From Kiritimatiellia bacterium (GTDB lineage: Bacteria > Verrucomicrobiota > Kiritimatiellia > RFP12 > UBA1067): DNA of 7,043 nucleotides. The first letter of the stretch is position 1. Every line of letters starts with the position of its first letter. The stretch is from the NCBI GenBank assembly GCA_017459225.1, contig JAFUDL010000232.1:1-7043 (forward strand), in the 5' to 3' direction. Both the position numbers and the translations under genes were made by a program. Of the stretch, positions 4,486-7,043 are shown one piece after another. The notes below the pieces were generated by a model, which ran no database searches, was not told the DNA's origin, and saw only the letters and a list, made by a program, of their open reading frames with translations.

Positions 4486-7043
4486 CTACCGGAAGCGCAT
4501 GATCGTGCCGTTCATGATGACCGTGAGCGTCACCTGTTTGCTGAACGAAGCTCCATCGGGTCCGATCGCCAGCACCTTGTACGCTCCGGCGTCGCGCCGG
4601 CCTATGTCAGACAGTTCGAGAATCGATGCATTGGCGCCAGGAATCGGCGAACCGTTCTTGAACCACTGATACGAAGTCGCGTCGATGGCGCGCGCCGCAA
4701 AGTAAGCGGTCTCATGCGCCTTCACGCGCCTGTTACGTGGCTGCGCGATGAAATCAAGCGGCGTGCCGAACTCGTCCACCAGCGGCGGAATCTTGCGCAC
4801 GAACGCGTATATCTTCCCTGAAGAAAACGAGTTCGCGGTCTGCATCTGCGTCCAGTCCGCCGCATTTCCGGAGGTCCACGTCCCGATGCTGATGTCCAGG
4901 GCTCCGCTCTGTCCGCCGCCGAACCTGTTAAACGCGAATATCGTTTCGCCTGCCTTCCAGTTGTGGATCTGCATCGAACCGTACCCGAGGCCTGTAGGAT
5001 CCCCGGAGACAGTGTCGTTGAAATCGTACTTGCCGGGATCGCCTCCGATTCCGGCAAGACCAATTGCGCCGCCGTAGTTGTTGCTCCAGAACTCAAGGTT
5101 CCCGTCGAGGTGTTCGCCCGTCGTAAGAGGGTTGGTGATGTTGCCGGAGCTGGCTACCGTCATGTCCGTGACCGTCTGCTGCCAGTAGATGCCCGATCCA
5201 TAGTACGGAACGCCTATCGCCATCGGATCGTCGGTGAACGCGTCCATGGACACCCATACCCACCAAGTGTCGCCTTCATTCTTCGTCACCAGCTCCATCG
5301 CGAACGCGATCCTGTCGAACGGGGATTCCAGCACCCTGCGCGTGTCCAAGTCGTACTTGAAGGTGCTTGTGAAGTTCTGCGCGGGGATGGGGACCAAATT
5401 GGGCGTTGCAAGTATCGGCGTGTAGCTGGACGCCTCCGCAACGCTCCCGAGGAAGCCAGGCATGCCGCCCTGCGCCGACACGTCGAACCGCGCGGATATG
5501 GCGTCCAATACTCCTTCCGCCGTCTCCACATTGCGCAGCGTGACGTAGTAGGACGTCCCGGCCGCAAGCCCTGCCACGTGGAGTCGCAGGGCGTTCTCGC
5601 CTACGGGCTCCGCCTGAGTCACGTCGGCTCCGTCAATCTCGGCCTTCATCCTGAACGCGGCTCCAAGCGCAAGGTCACCGGAGAATTCCACCAAGACCGT
5701 CTTGCGGTCGGCAGAAACCTGCACGGAATCAATCGACGCCACCGCAAACTTCACAAACACCGCAAGCCGACGGATCTCGTATTCTCCGCCCGTGTAGTTG
5801 AACGTATAGTCGGTGTGGGTGCCGGAAGGATCGTTTCCTATTCCGATGCCGACAAGATTGTTTCCGTTGAAATGTGTCAGCGACCAGAGAGTCTGATGCT
5901 CCCTCCAGTTGTGCACCTGCATGGAGCCATGCCCGTTGTAGCCGGCATCGTAGCCGCCGTCGTCCCAGTCGAAGGCACTGCCAGAACCGTCAACGTCATT
6001 GAAACCCGGGCCGTAGTTGTAGTTCGACGCCCAGAACTCGACGATTCCGCCATCCGGATAGTTGCCGGTCGTGACAGCAGATGAATTGGACCTCACCACG
6101 AGATTGCCGACCTTCTCCTTGAAGAAGTATCCGCCCTCCGGCAGGCCGTACTTGTAGATGTCCTGCGTGAACGCATCCATGGCAGTCCAGATCCAGACAG
6201 GGTCCATGCCAGGCCTCTTAAGCAGCATGTAGTACCCGACGCGCGCAATCTTCCTGCCGGACGAGCTGAGTTCCGCGCGCCTGTCGCCTCGCTTGTAGAG
6301 GTTCTGCGCCCTCCAGTTGGCGTCGTTCACGGCAGAGTTTGCCGGAATGTCTGTGGCCGTGGCGAACTCCCATCCGTCCAGCTCCGCGCCGATCTTTGAG
6401 GAAACCTCACCCACCATCTCCTCGACAAGATTGCCGCTGGCGTATTTCGCGTCCCACACGGACTGCTCGGCGGCGGCAAGCCAGTCGCGGCTAGGCCTGC
6501 CGGGACGTATGAGGATGTACAGCCTGCGATCAGCCCAGCCGCCGGCGTTGCCGGCGTTCGTCCAGTCGGAGTACAAGGCATTGCCGCCATTGTTGCCGAT
6601 TCCAATGTCGAGCGACCGGCCGTCGTTGCCGAACCTGTTGATTGCCCATACCGTCTGGCCCTCCCTGTAGTTGTGCACCTGCATCGCGCCATGCCCGGGA
6701 TTGTTGCTCCAGTCCGGCATGTCGTCGAAGTCGAACGTCTCGTCGCTTCCGCCAAGCTCCAGCGTGGCATTGTTTCCGATTCCGTAGTTGCAGGACCAGA
6801 ACTCTATGTTGCCGTCGGCAAACGCGCCGTTTGCCACTCCGCCCACGTTAGACTTCACGCGAAGGTTGCCCACCTTCTGTTGGAACGAGCGCCCACGTCT
6901 CGCAATGGGAATTCCTAGTGCCGCAGTGTCGAGCGTCATGGCGTCGAACGACGTCCACGCGTAGTTCTTCGCTCCCTGTGCGCTAGTCAAGACTAGGCAG
7001 TAGGCCACGCGGTCGAACTCGTAGTTGACGCCAAGCTCAGACA
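4486..7043 (-). CDS. C-terminal part of a large repeat-domain, probably exported protein
   Basis: The frame is open from the right edge to TAG at 4488-4486, about 851 residues; the true start is outside. A GTG at 7008 is only an in-frame valine, since homologous repeat sequence (VNYEFDRVAYCL) continues upstream of it. With that valine as residue 1, the domains are as follows. Module 1 runs from before residue 1 to about 169 (nt 6502 to the edge). A linker at about 170-234 has predicted helix. Module 2 is 235-422 (nt 5743-6306). A small Ig/FN3-like or SbsA-like domain is 424-510 (nt 5479-5739). Module 3 is 544-741 (nt 4786-5379). A terminal Ig-like domain is 751-830 (nt 4519-4758), with YQWFKNGSPIPGA and RDAGAYKV. 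Each module shares W-S/T-x-x-DA, EFW-x-x-NY, F/Y-D-F/W-D/N-D, GxGxMQ-[VI]-HN, and I-G-I/T before a DWT or DYT. The protein is rich in Gly, Asn, Asp and aromatics, and poor in Cys. That points to exported beta-sandwich modules for glycan or surface binding. No sorting tail, transmembrane segment or catalytic domain is visible in this part. Function unknown; similar modules are, as I recall, joined to sialate O-acetylesterase-like proteins in Kiritimatiellae. Confidence 0.88.
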   Translation of the reverse strand, partial: SELGVNYEFDRVAYCLVLTSAQGAKNYAWTSFDAMTLDTAALGIPIARRGRSFQQKVGNLRVKSNVGGVANGAFADGNIEFWSCNYGIGNNATLELGGSDETFDFDDMPDWSNNPGHGAMQVHNYREGQTVWAINRFGNDGRSLDIGIGNNGGNALYSDWTNAGNAGGWADRRLYILIRPGRPSRDWLAAAEQSVWDAKYASGNLVEEMVGEVSSKIGAELDGWEFATATDIPANSAVNDANWRAQNLYKRGDRRAELSSSGRKIARVGYYMLLKRPGMDPVWIWTAMDAFTQDIYKYGLPEGGYFFKEKVGNLVVRSNSSAVTTGNYPDGGIVEFWASNYNYGPGFNDVDGSGSAFDWDDGGYDAGYNGHGSMQVHNWREHQTLWSLTHFNGNNLVGIGIGNDPSGTHTDYTFNYTGGEYEIRRLAVFVKFAVASIDSVQVSADRKTVLVEFSGDLALGAAFRMKAEIDGADVTQAEPVGENALRLHVAGLAAGTSYYVTLRNVETAEGVLDAISARFDVSAQGGMPGFLGSVAEASSYTPILATPNLVPIPAQNFTSTFKYDLDTRRVLESPFDRIAFAMELVTKNEGDTWWVWVSMDAFTDDPMAIGVPYYGSGIYWQQTVTDMTVASSGNITNPLTTGEHLDGNLEFWSNNYGGAIGLAGIGGDPGKYDFNDTVSGDPTGLGYGSMQIHNWKAGETIFAFNRFGGGQSGALDISIGTWTSGNAADWTQMQTANSFSSGKIYAFVRKIPPLVDEFGTPLDFIAQPRNRRVKAHETAYFAARAIDATSYQWFKNGSPIPGANASILELSDIGRRDAGAYKVLAIGPDGASFSKQVTLTVIMNGTIMRFR

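Noticed and set aside
4963..6084. A 373-codon open frame on the plus strand
   Set aside because: It is antisense to the repeat-module protein, whose frame shows three homologous modules and an Ig-like domain; the antisense translation has no recognisable domain and an Arg/His/Val-rich shadow composition.
7006..7008. GTG as the start codon of the large protein
   Set aside because: The frame remains open upstream to the edge and the upstream residues (VNYEFDR) match the starts of the other modules, so the gene continues beyond the window.

Overview
The window is GC-rich bacterial chromosome with four protein genes: three housekeeping-type or metabolic genes and one end of a large, repeat-built, probably extracytoplasmic protein. 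Two observations suggest a member of the PVC group, most likely the Kiritimatiellota/Verrucomicrobiota/Lentisphaerota side. One is the absence of convincing Shine-Dalgarno sequences. The other is a large protein with repeated modules (EFW..NY, F/Y-D-F/W-D/N-D, GxGxMQ-[VI]-HN, DWT) followed by an Ig-like domain, a style I associate with Kiritimatiellae/Lentisphaerae secreted proteins. This placement is an inference from memory of protein style, not from a marker gene search.

Layout. Positions 1-2012 (minus) carry the first 670 codons of mutS, cut by the left edge just after the Walker A region. Positions 2029-3108 (minus) carry a complete Gfo/Idh/MocA-family NAD(P)-dependent oxidoreductase. 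It ends 16 nt before mutS, so the two are probably co-transcribed. Positions 3109-3230 are a compact divergent promoter region with two near-identical extended -10 boxes (TTTGNTATAAT) facing outward. Positions 3231-4262 (plus) carry a tRNA-dihydrouridine synthase that is probably translated from a leaderless mRNA. Positions 4263-4485 are a convergent intergenic region holding a 117-bp symmetric palindromic element built from tandem 9-bp units. Positions 4486-7043 (minus) carry the C-terminal 850 or so residues of a multidomain protein with three copies of one beta-rich module, a small Ig/FN3-like domain and a terminal Ig-like domain. Its N-terminus lies beyond the right edge.

The genes do not form one pathway. 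MutS (mismatch repair) and Dus (tRNA modification) are core functions. The oxidoreductase probably acts on a sugar or cyclitol, and the large protein is probably exported and may bind or process glycans. The least explained items are the tandem-nonamer palindrome and the triplicated module. I see no CRISPR array, RNA gene, transposase, phage gene or defence system.
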